A stretch of DNA of 64,000 bases from Polaribacter cellanae (GTDB lineage Bacteria > Bacteroidota > Bacteroidia > Flavobacteriales > Flavobacteriaceae): NCBI RefSeq assembly GCF_017569185.1, contig NZ_CP071869.1, positions 2,036,001-2,100,000 on the forward strand, written 5' to 3'. The notes below the pieces were generated by a model. It made no database searches. It had not been told where the DNA came from and worked only from the letters and a program-made list of their open reading frames with translations. Shown piece after piece: positions 9,310 to 20,314 of the stretch (positions are counted from its first letter, which is position 1; the number at the start of each line of letters is the position of its first letter). Position numbers and translations under genes: made by a program.

Positions 9310-9705
9310 TTAGATTTTTTTACGTTTTGGTAAAACATCAGGATTTTTAATAGGGTTTTCGTCTTCTCCTTTTAAAGATTTATCAATCTCTTCTATATAA
9401 TCTAAAGTATCGTCACCAAAAAATAGTAATTCTGGCATTCTTCTTAATTGATTTCTGGTTCTTTTCGCCATTTCATGACGAATTAAAGGTGTATTAGATT
9501 GAATTCCTTCTACAATTTCATCTCTTTTTGCTGAAGGGAAAATACTTAAATATACTTTTGCAACTCCTAGGTCTGAAGTTACATGAACTTTAGAAACGGA
9601 AATAATTACTCCTTTCATACCATCCTGTGCTGCTTTTTGCAACACATCTACCAAGTCTTTTTGTAAGACTCCAGCTATTTTTCGCTGTCTGTTTGTTTCT
9701 TCCAT
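9310..9705 (-). CDS. rbfA: 30S ribosome-binding factor A
   Basis: This 131-aa KH-fold protein assists late 16S rRNA maturation of the 30S subunit. The family core is visible: RQRKIAGVLQKDLVDVL (N-terminal helix), ISVSKVHVTSDLGVAKVYLSIFP (about 36-58), and RNQLRRMPELLFFGDDTLDY (about 85-104). Bacteroidetes RbfA proteins have this length. The promoter region contains TAAATTTG on the minus strand at 9710-9717. It is the first gene of the pair with the LolCE-type permease. Confidence 0.92.
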   Translation of the reverse strand: MEETNRQRKIAGVLQKDLVDVLQKAAQDGMKGVIISVSKVHVTSDLGVAKVYLSIFPSAKRDEIVEGIQSNTPLIRHEMAKRTRNQLRRMPELLFFGDDTLDYIEEIDKSLKGEDENPIKNPDVLPKRKKI

Positions 9706-9756
9706 AGTACAAATTTACAATATTTTAAAGAGTTTAACTCTTTGTTATAAAAACAA

Positions 9757-9787
9757 AAATCTCAAAGCATCTAATACTTTGAGATTT
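9757..9787 (-). terminator. Terminator after atpC
   Basis: Perfect 11-bp arms AAATCTCAAAG / CTTTGAGATTT surround a 9-nt loop. On the minus strand T-rich sequence follows (TTTTTGTTTTT). It ends the atpDC transcript before rbfA. Confidence 0.8.
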
Positions 9788-9809
9788 ATAAAGTTAATTA
9801 TTTGTATTC

Positions 9810-10103
9810 TTAATCTGCTAAGATAATCGCTTTGTTATCATTTAATTCTAAAGTACCAGAGTTTATGGCTAAGGTAATTATTTTATCATCATCAATTTGT
9901 TGTTCTAACTTGCCATGCAAATCGTCTAACACTAAATGGCCTTGAGAATGTACATGAATTTTAATAACACCTTCTTTTAAAACTGAAACGATTGGTGCGT
10001 GATTATCTAACATTTGAAATTCTCCATTTACACCTGGAACCGATACAGAATCTACTTCCGATGAAAATAAAATCGCCTCTGGCGTTACAATTTCTAAAAA
10101 CAT
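9810..10103 (-). CDS. atpC: ATP synthase F1 epsilon subunit
   Basis: This 97-aa protein is the epsilon beta-sandwich domain only (MFLEIVTPEAILFSSEVDSV, then GVNGEFQMLDNHAPIVSVL at about 25-44), without the C-terminal helical hairpin. That short form is usual in Bacteroidetes. It couples rotor and F1 head in the ATP synthase on the cytoplasmic side of the membrane. It lies 75 nt after atpD in the same operon; the remaining atp genes are not in the window, which agrees with the split atp loci of flavobacteria. Confidence 0.93.
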   Translation of the reverse strand: MFLEIVTPEAILFSSEVDSVSVPGVNGEFQMLDNHAPIVSVLKEGVIKIHVHSQGHLVLDDLHGKLEQQIDDDKIITLAINSGTLELNDNKAIILAD

Positions 10104-10116
10104 ATTTATTTAGTTT

Positions 10117-10143
10117 GCAGTTCGCAGTTCGCAGTTCGCAGTC
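10117..10143. repeat. Tandem GCAGTTC heptamers between atpD and atpC
   Basis: Three exact copies of GCAGTTC (10117-10123, 10124-10130, 10131-10137) and a partial fourth are followed by GTCGCTGTTGAC. Similar CAGT-rich arrays are scattered between flavobacterial genes. The array sits in the untranslated spacer of the atpDC operon. Confidence 0.65.
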
Positions 10144-10178
10144 GCTGTTGACTATTTACTGAATACTGCCAACTATTT

Positions 10179-11714
<1,536 letters not shown>

Positions 11715-11750
11715 TTATATTTTGAGATTTAGCATCTCATTTTCAGGATG

Positions 11751-11758
11751 CAAAGGTA
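11751..11758 (-). promoter_or_regulatory. -7 box for atpDC
   Basis: CAAAGGTA on the plus strand reads TACCTTTG on the minus strand (TAnnTTTG). It lies 60 nt upstream of the atpD start. No clear -33 TTG was found. Confidence 0.4.
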
Positions 11759-11816
11759 ATTCTTTTGTGTGTAATTAAAAAAGTTTTTAAATTAAAAAAC
11801 AATCTTAATATAAAAT

Positions 11817-11847
11817 AAAAAAGCCTCACCAAAAAGGTAAGGCTTTT
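11817..11847 (-). terminator. Terminator after the OmpA-like gene
   Basis: Arms AAAAGCCTCACC and GGTAAGGCTTTT (one G-U mismatch) have a 5-nt A loop. On the minus strand T-rich sequence follows. It separates the porin gene from atpDC. Confidence 0.85.
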
Positions 11848-11868
11848 CTAAAAAATTTATTTGAAGAA

Positions 11869-13236
11869 TTATTTCTTATTTGTTACTTTAATAACAACTC
11901 TTCTGTTTTGAGCTCTACCAGCTCTTGTTTTGTTAGTTGCAACTGGTTCACCTTCTCCATAACCAACAGCTTCTAATCTTGTTGTTTCAATTCCTTGTTT
12001 TACTAAGTAATCTCTTACAGAAATTGCTCTTTTTTCTGATAACCTTAAGTTTAATGGTGCAGAACCAGAACTATCTGTATGACCTTCGATTACAAAAGTA
12101 GCTTTAGGATTGTTCTTCATTACTTTTACAGCTTCATTTAATTTAGCAGTAACTCCTGGTTTGAAAGAAGATTTACCTACATTAAAGAAAATAGCTTTTG
12201 CAACTTCTCCAATAGATTTTTCATCTTCTTTAGTAATTACTGGCTTAGGACATCCATTGTTAGATGCTGGACCTGCAACAGAAGGACATTTATCGTCTTT
12301 ATCTAAAACACCATCACCATCAGTATCTGGCCAAGGGCATCCGTTGTTTGCAACTGGACCTGCTACGTTAGGACATTTGTCGTTTTTGTTAACCACTCCA
12401 TCTCCATCAGAGTCAGGACAACCTTTGTTTGCTTTTGTTCCTTTATCGTTAGGACACATATCGTCTTTATCAGCAACACCATCTCCGTCAGAATCAGGAC
12501 AACCGTTCATTGCAGCTAAACCTGCAACTTCTGGACAAGCATCATCAGAATCTTTGATTCCATCACCATCAGCATCAGGACAACCATTAAATTCTTTTAA
12601 ACCTGCAACTTCTGGACAAGCATCATTTTTGTCATATACTCCATCTCCATCAGTATCTTTTCCTCCAAATTTAATTACTAAACCTAAAGTAGTTTGGTAG
12701 TGAGTTCCTACTTTATCAGCAAAACCTTTTTTTGTACCTGTTTGGAAGTTTAAACCTAAGTTATCGTTAAACCAAGTATTAAAACCAAAACCTGCATTTA
12801 ACATACCTTCTCCACTTGAATCAACAGAAGTGTAGCCTCCACCTAAATACACATAAGGATCAAACCAACCAGTATCTCCAACTAAGTTGTTAACATCATA
12901 CTTTACGATTGCATCTAATCCCCAGTATAGGAAATCTGAATCGTTCTTTGTAACAACAGTTTCAATCTTATTTAAAGATCCTGCTAATTGTAAAGAAAAA
13001 CCTTTGTCTAAGTACTTGTCTACAGAAATTCTAGAGATAGAAGGTAAAACATTCCAATCGCTGTTCCCAAGTACATCTTTAACCTGAGTACTAAAGTTAC
13101 TAGAACCATAGAAATCTACATTGTTTAATCCAAAACCTACAGCCCAAGGGTTGTTTTCATCTTGTGCATTTACGTTGCTAACTGTTACCAACGCAAATAG
13201 AGCTATCACAGCTAATTTTAATCGTTTCATTATCAA
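11869..13236 (-). CDS. OmpA-family outer membrane protein with TSP3 calcium repeats
   Basis: This 455-aa protein has a signal peptide ending at about 24 (VSNVNAQ), an eight-stranded porin-like beta-barrel (about 28-190), and six thrombospondin type-3 repeats of the DTDGDGVxDxxDxCP kind (about 193-330), which normally bind calcium. The C-terminal OmpA peptidoglycan-binding domain (about 340-450) includes [18 protein letters not shown] and the conserved late Arg residues. It is a structural outer-membrane to cell-wall linker, commonly abundant in flavobacteria. It has its own promoter and terminator. Confidence 0.93.
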   Translation of the reverse strand: MIMKRLKLAVIALFALVTVSNVNAQDENNPWAVGFGLNNVDFYGSSNFSTQVKDVLGNSDWNVLPSISRISVDKYLDKGFSLQLAGSLNKIETVVTKNDSDFLYWGLDAIVKYDVNNLVGDTGWFDPYVYLGGGYTSVDSSGEGMLNAGFGFNTWFNDNLGLNFQTGTKKGFADKVGTHYQTTLGLVIKFGGKDTDGDGVYDKNDACPEVAGLKEFNGCPDADGDGIKDSDDACPEVAGLAAMNGCPDSDGDGVADKDDMCPNDKGTKANKGCPDSDGDGVVNKNDKCPNVAGPVANNGCPWPDTDGDGVLDKDDKCPSVAGPASNNGCPKPVITKEDEKSIGEVAKAIFFNVGKSSFKPGVTAKLNEAVKVMKNNPKATFVIEGHTDSSGSAPLNLRLSEKRAISVRDYLVKQGIETTRLEAVGYGEGEPVATNKTRAGRAQNRRVVIKVTNKK

Positions 13237-13268
13237 ATTTTTAAATTAAAAGTTCGTTATTTTAATTG

Positions 13269-13298
13269 CAAAAGTAAGTTGTTAAAACTTATCTACAA
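13269..13298 (-). promoter_or_regulatory. Complete Bacteroidetes promoter for the OmpA-like gene
   Basis: On the minus strand TTG (13296-13298) is followed after 19 nt by TACTTTTG (13269-13276). This is the -33/-7 pair of the Bacteroidetes primary sigma factor. The leader to the ATG at 13236 would be about 25 nt. Confidence 0.65.
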
Positions 13299-13346
13299 AG
13301 ACAAATCTACAAAATATTACTAATATTACAAGTTTTTTTAATAATT

Positions 13347-14540
13347 CTAAATAATATTTAAGCTTTTTCCTACTTTTTTAAAGGCATTAATTGCCTTATC
13401 TAAGTGTTCTTTTGTATGGGCAGCAGATAATTGCACACGTATTCTTGCTTTTTCTTTCGGAACCACTGGAAAAAAGAAACCAATTACATAAATACCTTCT
13501 TCTAATAACTTGTTTGCCATCGTTTGCGATAATTTTGCATCGTATAACATCACAGGTACAATTGCTGCATCTGCACCTACCAAATCGAAACCTGCTTTTT
13601 CCATTTCTATTCTAAAGTAGTTTGTATTCCATTCTAATTGATCACGTAAAGTGGTATCATTAGAAATAATATCGAAAACTTTTAAAGAAGCTCCAACAAT
13701 TGCTGGTGCTAAGGAGTTTGAAAATAAATAGGGGCGAGAACGTTGGCGCAAAATTTCAATAATTTCCTTTTTACCTGTAGTGTAACCTCCCATTGCTCCA
13801 CCTAATGCTTTTCCCAAAGTTCCTGTAACGATGTCTACTCTGTTCATTACATTTTTAAGTTCCACAGTTCCTCTTCCTGTTTTTCCTATAAAACCGGTTG
13901 CGTGACATTCGTCTACCATTACCAAAGCATCGTATTTATCTGCTAAATCGCAAATCTCGTCTAATTTAGCGACAATTCCATCCATAGAAAAAACACCATC
14001 TGTAACAATAATTTTAAAACGATGGTTTTGTTTGTTTGCTTCAATTAGCTGTTCTTCCAAAGATTGCATGTCGTTATTATTATAACGATATCTTGCAGAT
14101 TTACACAAACGAACGCCATCTATAATAGAAGCGTGATTTAAACTATCAGAAATAATGGCATCGTCTTTTGTTAACAATGGCTCGAAAACCCCTCCATTTG
14201 CATCAAAGCATGCAGCATATAAAATCGTGTCTTCAGTTTTGTAAAAGTCTGCGATTTTTTCTTCCAATTGTTTGTGAATATCTTGCGTTCCGCAAATAAA
14301 ACGAACAGAAGACATTCCAAATCCATGAGAATCTAAGGTATCTTTTGCAGCTTGAATTACGTCTGGGTTGTTAGACAATCCTAAATAATTATTCGCACAA
14401 AAGTTAATTACCTCTTCTCCTGTGGAAATTTTTATAACTGCATCTTGTGATGATGTAATAATTCTTTCAGATTTATATAAACCTGCATCTTTTATTTCTT
14501 GAAGCTCTTTATTTAAAGTATCTTTAATTTTTCCGTACAT
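13347..14540 (-). CDS. kbl: Glycine C-acetyltransferase (2-amino-3-ketobutyrate CoA ligase)
   Basis: This 397-aa cytoplasmic PLP enzyme of the alpha-oxoamine synthase family splits 2-amino-3-oxobutyrate into glycine and acetyl-CoA in threonine breakdown. Visible are [14 protein letters not shown] (about 46-59), the [11 protein letters not shown] stretch (about 132-142), [15 protein letters not shown] (about 210-224) and the PLP lysine in [15 protein letters not shown] (about 238-252). Length equals the family norm of 397-398. No threonine dehydrogenase gene lies next to it. The related 8-amino-7-oxononanoate synthase is less likely given the close match to Kbl. Confidence 0.92.
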   Translation of the reverse strand: MYGKIKDTLNKELQEIKDAGLYKSERIITSSQDAVIKISTGEEVINFCANNYLGLSNNPDVIQAAKDTLDSHGFGMSSVRFICGTQDIHKQLEEKIADFYKTEDTILYAACFDANGGVFEPLLTKDDAIISDSLNHASIIDGVRLCKSARYRYNNNDMQSLEEQLIEANKQNHRFKIIVTDGVFSMDGIVAKLDEICDLADKYDALVMVDECHATGFIGKTGRGTVELKNVMNRVDIVTGTLGKALGGAMGGYTTGKKEIIEILRQRSRPYLFSNSLAPAIVGASLKVFDIISNDTTLRDQLEWNTNYFRIEMEKAGFDLVGADAAIVPVMLYDAKLSQTMANKLLEEGIYVIGFFFPVVPKEKARIRVQLSAAHTKEHLDKAINAFKKVGKSLNII

Positions 14541-14587
14541 ATTTTATCGATTTAAGAAATACAAAGTTACAAAGTTTATGTTCTTGC

Positions 14588-17500
14588 TCATACTTCAACA
14601 ACATCAATTTTGTCATTAATATATATGAGTAGTTTTTTATCCACTTTAAAATGCATCGATTTTAAAACATTTTCGTAGTTTTTTAATTGTTGATGGTATT
14701 TCTCTGATGAAACTCCCGTTTTATAATCTATAATTGTAACATTATTATTTTTATTGAAAACCAAACGATCTGGAATTATAATTTGATTATCTGCAGTTAC
14801 AATCTCTCTTTCATTAAAAACAGTAGCTTCGTTTGAATAATAAGCTCTTAATTTCGGGTGATTTACAACACTTGTAACTTTTTCTTTGATGAGTTTTGTT
14901 TGATTTTTATCTAAAATACCTTGTTGTTCGTAAGTGGTAACAACCTCTTCAACTTGCTTATTCGTTTTTATTTTAGAAAATATTTCGTGCAACAAATTTC
15001 CATAATCAATTGCTTCTCCTTGAACTGTATTCCATAATTTTGATGCACTCGCCAATAAAATAATTTTATGTTCATTCCAAGGGGTGGCTATAAATTTTTC
15101 GTAAATTTCTGCCACAGAATCTCTTTCTTCTTTACTACTAACTCTTTTTTTATCGCCAAAAGAATATTCTAATAACTTATCATTCCAAAGTGCTTTTTCT
15201 TTTAAATAATTAATAAAAAAACCTGAATAAAACTTTAAATCTTCTTCTTTATTTTTACCTACCAATTTTTTATCTGTAATTATATGCAGTTGTTCCACAG
15301 CTCTTGTTAACGCGACATACAATAAATTAAAATTATCTAATTCTAATGCTTCTCTTTGCAAATTAAAAATCTTTAAACCTGTTGCGTTTACATAACTTAA
15401 ATCTCGATTATAAGGCACCAATAATTCTTGAAAATTGGTATAACTTTCAGGCAATTCGTCTAACCAAACTTTCGGGTTTATTTGTCGGTAAATATCTACA
15501 TTACAAGGAAAAATAACAACTGGAAACTCTAAACCTTTCGATTTATGAATCGTCATTACCTGAACTGCGTTTGCGCTTTCTGGTGCAACTATACTCAACT
15601 TGTCTTTTTTTAGTTCCCAGAAATCTAAAAAATCTTGCACATTTGTGCCTTTTCTTTGTTGCTCTAAAGCAACGTCCAAGAAAAACTGTATGTACGCATC
15701 AGAGGAATTAACCAAATGAAATCTTCTTATAATTTCTTCAATTTTCTCGTAAAAAGGAAGTTGATGAAATGTAGAAACTTCAAACGAAACTCCGTATTTT
15801 TTTAAGGTTTGAAAAATGACTGTATTTGTAGATTTTGTAAAAGTTTTTAAAAATTGATGTTTGGGTTCTTCAATTTTTAAATGTTCGTGTAAAAAATACA
15901 GCATTTCGAAACGAGATTCTTCATCATTTGGGTGTTGTAGAACCTGTAAAACGTTTACAATAAAATTGACTTTTGCATCATTTTGAAGCAATAACGTTTC
16001 CGAAGAAATAATCTTTATTCCTTTTTCTGATAAATAATTCGCAACTGCAACTCCGTCTTTTTTGGTTCGTGTTAAAATGCAGATTTCATCTAAAGAAAAA
16101 TCATTTTCAAGCTCTTTTATTGTATCAAAAACTTTCTTTGGATACTTTATTTTATCGTTTTCTTTATCCTCTTCTTTTTCTAAAAATGAAAGGGATACAA
16201 ATCCGCCTTTTTTAGGATTTTCTTTTTGCTGATTTCCTTCAAAAAATAGTTTTTTATAAGCTTCATTTTGAAGAAATCTTGATGAATGTTGAAAAAACGA
16301 ATTGTTAAAATCGATAATTTCTGAATAACTTCTAAAATTGGTTTCTAATTCTTTGATATCTTTTGGAATTTGAAACGGGTTTTTTCCATTTTCTATCTCT
16401 GAACCCAAGTTGATAAACTGTTCCGCTTTTCCTCCTCGCCATCTATAAATCGCTTGTTTTCCATCGCCCACCAACATTAAATTGCTATTTTCTTGCGCCA
16501 AAGCATTATCTATTAAAGGAATTAAATTTTGCCATTGCAACACAGAAGTATCTTGCATTTCGTCAATAAAATAATGCATAAAACGTTGCCCAATTCGTTC
16601 GTAAATAAAAGGCGCTGGTTGGTCTTTTATATTGTCGGAAATTAATTGGTTAAACTCTGCATTTAAACGAATGTTATTTTCTTCTTTTATAGCATCTAAT
16701 TCCGAATTTATATTATTTAAAACCGCTAATGGAATAATACTTTTTAATGCCAATTTATTCATTAAAAATTGCTGATAAATTTCTTGTGCCTCACGAAAAA
16801 AACTTACAATTTGTGGTACAATTGCATCAATAGAATTAGAAATCTCTGGTTTTGCTGTTTTTGTATAATATTGATTATTTACAATTGCCTTTTCAATGGT
16901 TTCGCTTCTTTTTATAAAATCGATATTTACGGATTTTTCACTTAAATCTGCAAAGAATTTAGGTACAGTTCCGCGCATAAAATCTTTTGGCCCTAAACCA
17001 GCGGAACTGATTAGATTCGTACAATTTTCTCCAACTTCTTTTAGCGATTTTTTTAATTCTTTTTGATGTGTAAAAAGCTTCGATTTTAAATTCGTAAAAT
17101 CGTCTAATTTTTTATCGGCTAACTTTCTAAAGTGTTTGTTATCCTCTTCATTTAAAAGAATTCTAGCAAAATCATTTAAATCTCTGGAAATATCCCAAGA
17201 CTTATCATCATCGGTTTTATCAAGCGAATAATCTATTAATAATTTTGTTAGTTTTTTATCTGTTCCAATTTTAGAAATTAATAAATCTACAGCTTCATTT
17301 AACAAAGAAAGCGCATCCATCTCTACTTCAAAATTAAGAGACAGCCCTAAATCGTATGCAAAATTCTTAATTATTTTATGTGTAAAACTATCAATCGTAG
17401 TAATTGAAAAAGCGGCATAATTTTGCAGAATTGCATCTAAAATTTTCTTACTTTTTTCTTGAACTGTGGCTTTATCAACCGAAATTTCTTCAATAATTAT

Positions 17501-17752
17501 TTTAAATAAATCGTTTTCTTTTCCTTCAGAAAAATCTTCTAAGTTTTCTAAAATACGGGTTTTCATTTCACCAGCGGCTTTGTTGGTAAATGTAATTGCG
17601 AGTATTTTCTGAAAACGAAAAATATCCTCGGAATTTAGTAATATTTTTAGGTATTCTTTTACGAGTGTAAAGGTTTTTCCACTTCCTGCAGAAGCGTTGT
17701 AAACTTGAAAAGTTGATGGATTTTGCACAAATAATTTTATTGCAAAATACAA
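14588..17752 (-). CDS. AddA/RecB-like UvrD helicase-exonuclease
   Basis: This 1054-aa DNA repair protein has Walker A in NASAGSGKTFTLVKEY (about 19-35), FxDEMQDTS (Walker B, about 395), GDGKQAIYRWRGG, TIHKSKGLEFPVVIFP (about 720) and LLYVALTRAVEQLHI. A RecB-type nuclease at the C-terminus shows LLHEIF, IIPDRLVFN and IIDYKTG (about 910-1030). It would process double-strand breaks with an AddB-like partner, which is not in the window. The first ATG gives an unusual eight-residue extension; GTG at 17726-17728 (VQNPSTFQVYNAS) matches the usual flavobacterial N-terminus and is the more likely start. Confidence 0.88.
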   Translation of the reverse strand: MYFAIKLFVQNPSTFQVYNASAGSGKTFTLVKEYLKILLNSEDIFRFQKILAITFTNKAAGEMKTRILENLEDFSEGKENDLFKIIIEEISVDKATVQEKSKKILDAILQNYAAFSITTIDSFTHKIIKNFAYDLGLSLNFEVEMDALSLLNEAVDLLISKIGTDKKLTKLLIDYSLDKTDDDKSWDISRDLNDFARILLNEEDNKHFRKLADKKLDDFTNLKSKLFTHQKELKKSLKEVGENCTNLISSAGLGPKDFMRGTVPKFFADLSEKSVNIDFIKRSETIEKAIVNNQYYTKTAKPEISNSIDAIVPQIVSFFREAQEIYQQFLMNKLALKSIIPLAVLNNINSELDAIKEENNIRLNAEFNQLISDNIKDQPAPFIYERIGQRFMHYFIDEMQDTSVLQWQNLIPLIDNALAQENSNLMLVGDGKQAIYRWRGGKAEQFINLGSEIENGKNPFQIPKDIKELETNFRSYSEIIDFNNSFFQHSSRFLQNEAYKKLFFEGNQQKENPKKGGFVSLSFLEKEEDKENDKIKYPKKVFDTIKELENDFSLDEICILTRTKKDGVAVANYLSEKGIKIISSETLLLQNDAKVNFIVNVLQVLQHPNDEESRFEMLYFLHEHLKIEEPKHQFLKTFTKSTNTVIFQTLKKYGVSFEVSTFHQLPFYEKIEEIIRRFHLVNSSDAYIQFFLDVALEQQRKGTNVQDFLDFWELKKDKLSIVAPESANAVQVMTIHKSKGLEFPVVIFPCNVDIYRQINPKVWLDELPESYTNFQELLVPYNRDLSYVNATGLKIFNLQREALELDNFNLLYVALTRAVEQLHIITDKKLVGKNKEEDLKFYSGFFINYLKEKALWNDKLLEYSFGDKKRVSSKEERDSVAEIYEKFIATPWNEHKIILLASASKLWNTVQGEAIDYGNLLHEIFSKIKTNKQVEEVVTTYEQQGILDKNQTKLIKEKVTSVVNHPKLRAYYSNEATVFNEREIVTADNQIIIPDRLVFNKNNNVTIIDYKTGVSSEKYHQQLKNYENVLKSMHFKVDKKLLIYINDKIDVVEV

Positions 17753-17970
17753 AAATTAAGAGATCAAATAAATTTTATTATCTGATTTGTATGTGTTCTA
17801 TTTTCAATTTTTAGGGTTTAAGTAAATTTGGTTAGTAAATTCTACAAATAGAATAAATTTCTTCTTAGTAAAGTATTTAACGTTAATAATAGAAAAAATT
17901 ACTTAGATTTCGGCTTTCTTTATTTTAGAATATTTCAGAAAACTCAATATTGAAATCAAAAACAAAAAAA

Positions 17971-17997
17971 AACCTTATCTAAGTTATAAATAAGGTT
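17971..17997 (-). terminator. Terminator of the feo operon
   Basis: Arms AACCTTAT and ATAAGGTT surround an 11-nt loop and are followed on the minus strand by nine T. The terminator lies 122 nt after the end of feoB within the 367-nt gap 17753-18119, which otherwise shows no gene. Confidence 0.75.
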
Positions 17998-18119
17998 CAT
18001 TTCCTCTCATAAATACGATAAGAATAATTGAACAGATTATTCCGGTTGTTAAATAACTATTTTTTATTCGTTTTTTAAAATTTTAACAGATTTCGTTTCG
18101 CAATGAATGCCAACAATAA

Positions 18120-19535
18120 TTAACTAAAAATCCTCCAAATTTGGGCGACTAAAAAAGTAACTATAAAGCCTGCAATAACAGGTAAAATAGATGCAACTGC
18201 CGTCCATTTTACACTCTTGGTTTCTTTATAAATGGTATAAATTGTGGTGCTACAAGGGTTATGTAATAAACTAAATAACATTACATTTACTGCTGTTAAA
18301 AGCGTCCAACCTCCTTCTCTTAATAAAGTAGAAGTTGCAGAAGCAGAATCTAACTCAAACATAACACCAGCACCAGCTCCTGTTGCACCAGTTACCATAA
18401 CTGTTAGCATTAAAATTGTTGGAATTACAATTTCATTTGCAGGAATTGCAACAATATAAGCTAATAAAATTACGCCATTTAAACCTAATAAAAATCCAAA
18501 TCCATCAAAAGAATTAATTAAATGTAAAGCAATACTTTCATTACCAATAAAAACATTAGAAATTAGCCAAATTACAGCTCCTGCAGGCGCCGCAAAAACA
18601 ATTGCACGCCATAAAACAATCAACGTTCTATCTATTAAAGAAGTGTAAATTGTTTTCCAGAAAAGTGGCGTTCTATAAGGTGGCAATTCTAAATTAAACG
18701 TTGAAACTTCTCCTTTTAAAATGGTTTTAGACAGCGCCCAAGAAAAGAAAAACATAAAAAATATTCCTAAGACTGCGATTGCTACAACTGCTGCTAAAGA
18801 AACGAAACTGGAGTAAGTAGAGGGTACAACTGCACCAATAAAAATTGTTGCTAACAGAATTTGTGTTGGCCAGCGACCGTTACATAAAGAAAAATTATTG
18901 GTAATTATTGCAATTAATCTTTCTCTGGGGCTATCTATAATTCTTGTTGCAACTACACCTGCAGCGTTGCAACCAAAACCCATAGTCATAGTTAATGCTT
19001 GCTTTCCATGAGCGCCCGATTTTTTAAAAAGTGAATCCATATTAAATGCAACTCTTGGTAAATAACCAAAATCTTCTAAAAGTGTAAAAAGCGGGAAAAA
19101 GATTGCCATTGGTGGTAACATTACTGCAATTACCCAAGCAACAGCTAAATAAACGCCATCAATTAAAAAACCAGATAACCACCATGGAAAATTCCAAGAA
19201 TTTGCACCTTCTTTTAAAAACGGATGAATGGTGTCTAACAACAAGCCAGACAACATAGATGATGGGTAATTTGCGCCAATGATTGTTAGCCAAAGTACCA
19301 AGCCTAAAAGCAACAACATAATAGGAAAGCCCCAAATTTTACTGGTAACTATTTGATCTATTTTTGCATTTAAATAAAAAGCGCCTTTTTTATTGTCTTT
19401 TACAACCGTTTTTTCGACAATTTTAGCAGCATCTGCATAAATTGCTTCGGTTATATTATCATGAAAATCATCGCCAATTTGCCAGCGTAATTCATTAGAT
19501 AATGCGATTATTTTATCTATATTTTTTGTTTCCAT
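18120..19535 (-). CDS. feoB: Ferrous iron transporter B, permease half (split FeoB)
   Basis: This 471-aa inner-membrane protein corresponds to the membrane part of FeoB. It has a short cytoplasmic lead (1-65) and about eight to nine TM helices with the two Gate motifs: [22 protein letters not shown] (about 184-205, Cys in GFGC) and [14 protein letters not shown] (about 211-224, second Cys). It would pass Fe2+ through the membrane, driven or gated by the separate GTPase protein encoded 9 nt upstream. Split FeoB pairs of this kind are known in Clostridia and other groups, so this is not a sequencing artefact: both frames have their own start and normal ends. Confidence 0.88.
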   Translation of the reverse strand: METKNIDKIIALSNELRWQIGDDFHDNITEAIYADAAKIVEKTVVKDNKKGAFYLNAKIDQIVTSKIWGFPIMLLLLGLVLWLTIIGANYPSSMLSGLLLDTIHPFLKEGANSWNFPWWLSGFLIDGVYLAVAWVIAVMLPPMAIFFPLFTLLEDFGYLPRVAFNMDSLFKKSGAHGKQALTMTMGFGCNAAGVVATRIIDSPRERLIAIITNNFSLCNGRWPTQILLATIFIGAVVPSTYSSFVSLAAVVAIAVLGIFFMFFFSWALSKTILKGEVSTFNLELPPYRTPLFWKTIYTSLIDRTLIVLWRAIVFAAPAGAVIWLISNVFIGNESIALHLINSFDGFGFLLGLNGVILLAYIVAIPANEIVIPTILMLTVMVTGATGAGAGVMFELDSASATSTLLREGGWTLLTAVNVMLFSLLHNPCSTTIYTIYKETKSVKWTAVASILPVIAGFIVTFLVAQIWRIFS

Positions 19536-19544
19536 TTTTAAAAA

Positions 19545-20309
19545 TTAAATAAAAACACCTGTTTTTAAAGCATCTAAAATATGGGTATCTCCTTCTAAAA
19601 CTCGAAAAGCTAACCATCTACTATTTACAACATTTGGGTATTCTTCTTTTATAGCATCACTTAACTTTTGCACAGCTCCTTCTACATGTTTAGGGATGTT
19701 TTTTATTTTATGTGGTTTACACACTATTTTTCCGTTTGCTAAATCGCTAATTGTTTTAATTAATTCTGGAATTCCTTCTTGAGACCTTGCACTTGTGGGT
19801 ACAACTGGAATTCCTAACTCTTTCGATAAGCTTCTATAATCTATTTTTATGTTATTTTTTGTTGCTTCATCAATTAAATTAAGACATAAAATAGCATTTG
19901 TGGTAATTTCTAAAATTTGTAAAACCAAGTTTAAATTTCGTTCTAATCTGCTCGCATCTACAACAATAACCGTAATTGTTGGTGCTCCAAAAAGGATAAA
20001 ATTTCGAGCAACTTCCTCATCTTCGGATCTTGACATTAAAGAATACGTTCCTGGTAAATCTATTAATTTATATTTTTGATTTTGATATTCAAATGCCCCT
20101 TCTGCTCTTGTTACTGTTTTCCCTGGCCAGTTTCCAGTATGTTGTCTTAAACCTGTTAATGCGTTAAAAACAGTGCTTTTTCCAGTATTTGGGTTTCCAG
20201 CCAAAGCAATTACAAAATCGATATTTGTGGTATTAACGCCTAATTTTTTTATCCCTTCTACATTAAAATGAACACACGTTTCGCAGTCGGATTTTATCGC
20301 TGTTTTCAT
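19545..20309 (-). CDS. feoB: FeoB GTPase half (split FeoB)
   Basis: This 254-aa cytoplasmic G protein has G1 LAGNPNTGKSTVFNAL (about 36-51), a G2 Thr in GNWPGKTVTR, G3 DLPGTYSLMS (about 83-92), G4 NLID (about 144, replacing canonical NxxD by NLID) and G5 TSA. A helical GDI-like domain follows (about 185-250). The N-terminus carries CETCVHF, a Cys pair plus His that might bind metal. It should regulate the permease encoded directly downstream. It is third in the operon, 5 nt after the DtxR-FeoA fusion. Confidence 0.9.
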   Translation of the reverse strand: MKTAIKSDCETCVHFNVEGIKKLGVNTTNIDFVIALAGNPNTGKSTVFNALTGLRQHTGNWPGKTVTRAEGAFEYQNQKYKLIDLPGTYSLMSRSEDEEVARNFILFGAPTITVIVVDASRLERNLNLVLQILEITTNAILCLNLIDEATKNNIKIDYRSLSKELGIPVVPTSARSQEGIPELIKTISDLANGKIVCKPHKIKNIPKHVEGAVQKLSDAIKEEYPNVVNSRWLAFRVLEGDTHILDALKTGVFI

Positions 20310-20314
20310 CTTTC

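Noticed and set aside
12110..12700. 196-codon plus-strand frame within the OmpA-like gene
   Set aside because: It is the antisense of the Asp/Gly-rich TSP3 repeats, which are low in stop codons on the opposite strand. No start context and no protein-like composition.
18120..20309. Split FeoB as a sequencing frameshift
   Set aside because: The GTPase ends with a normal tail, the permease has its own ATG after 9 nt, and split FeoB pairs are known. No simple one-base change fuses them naturally.
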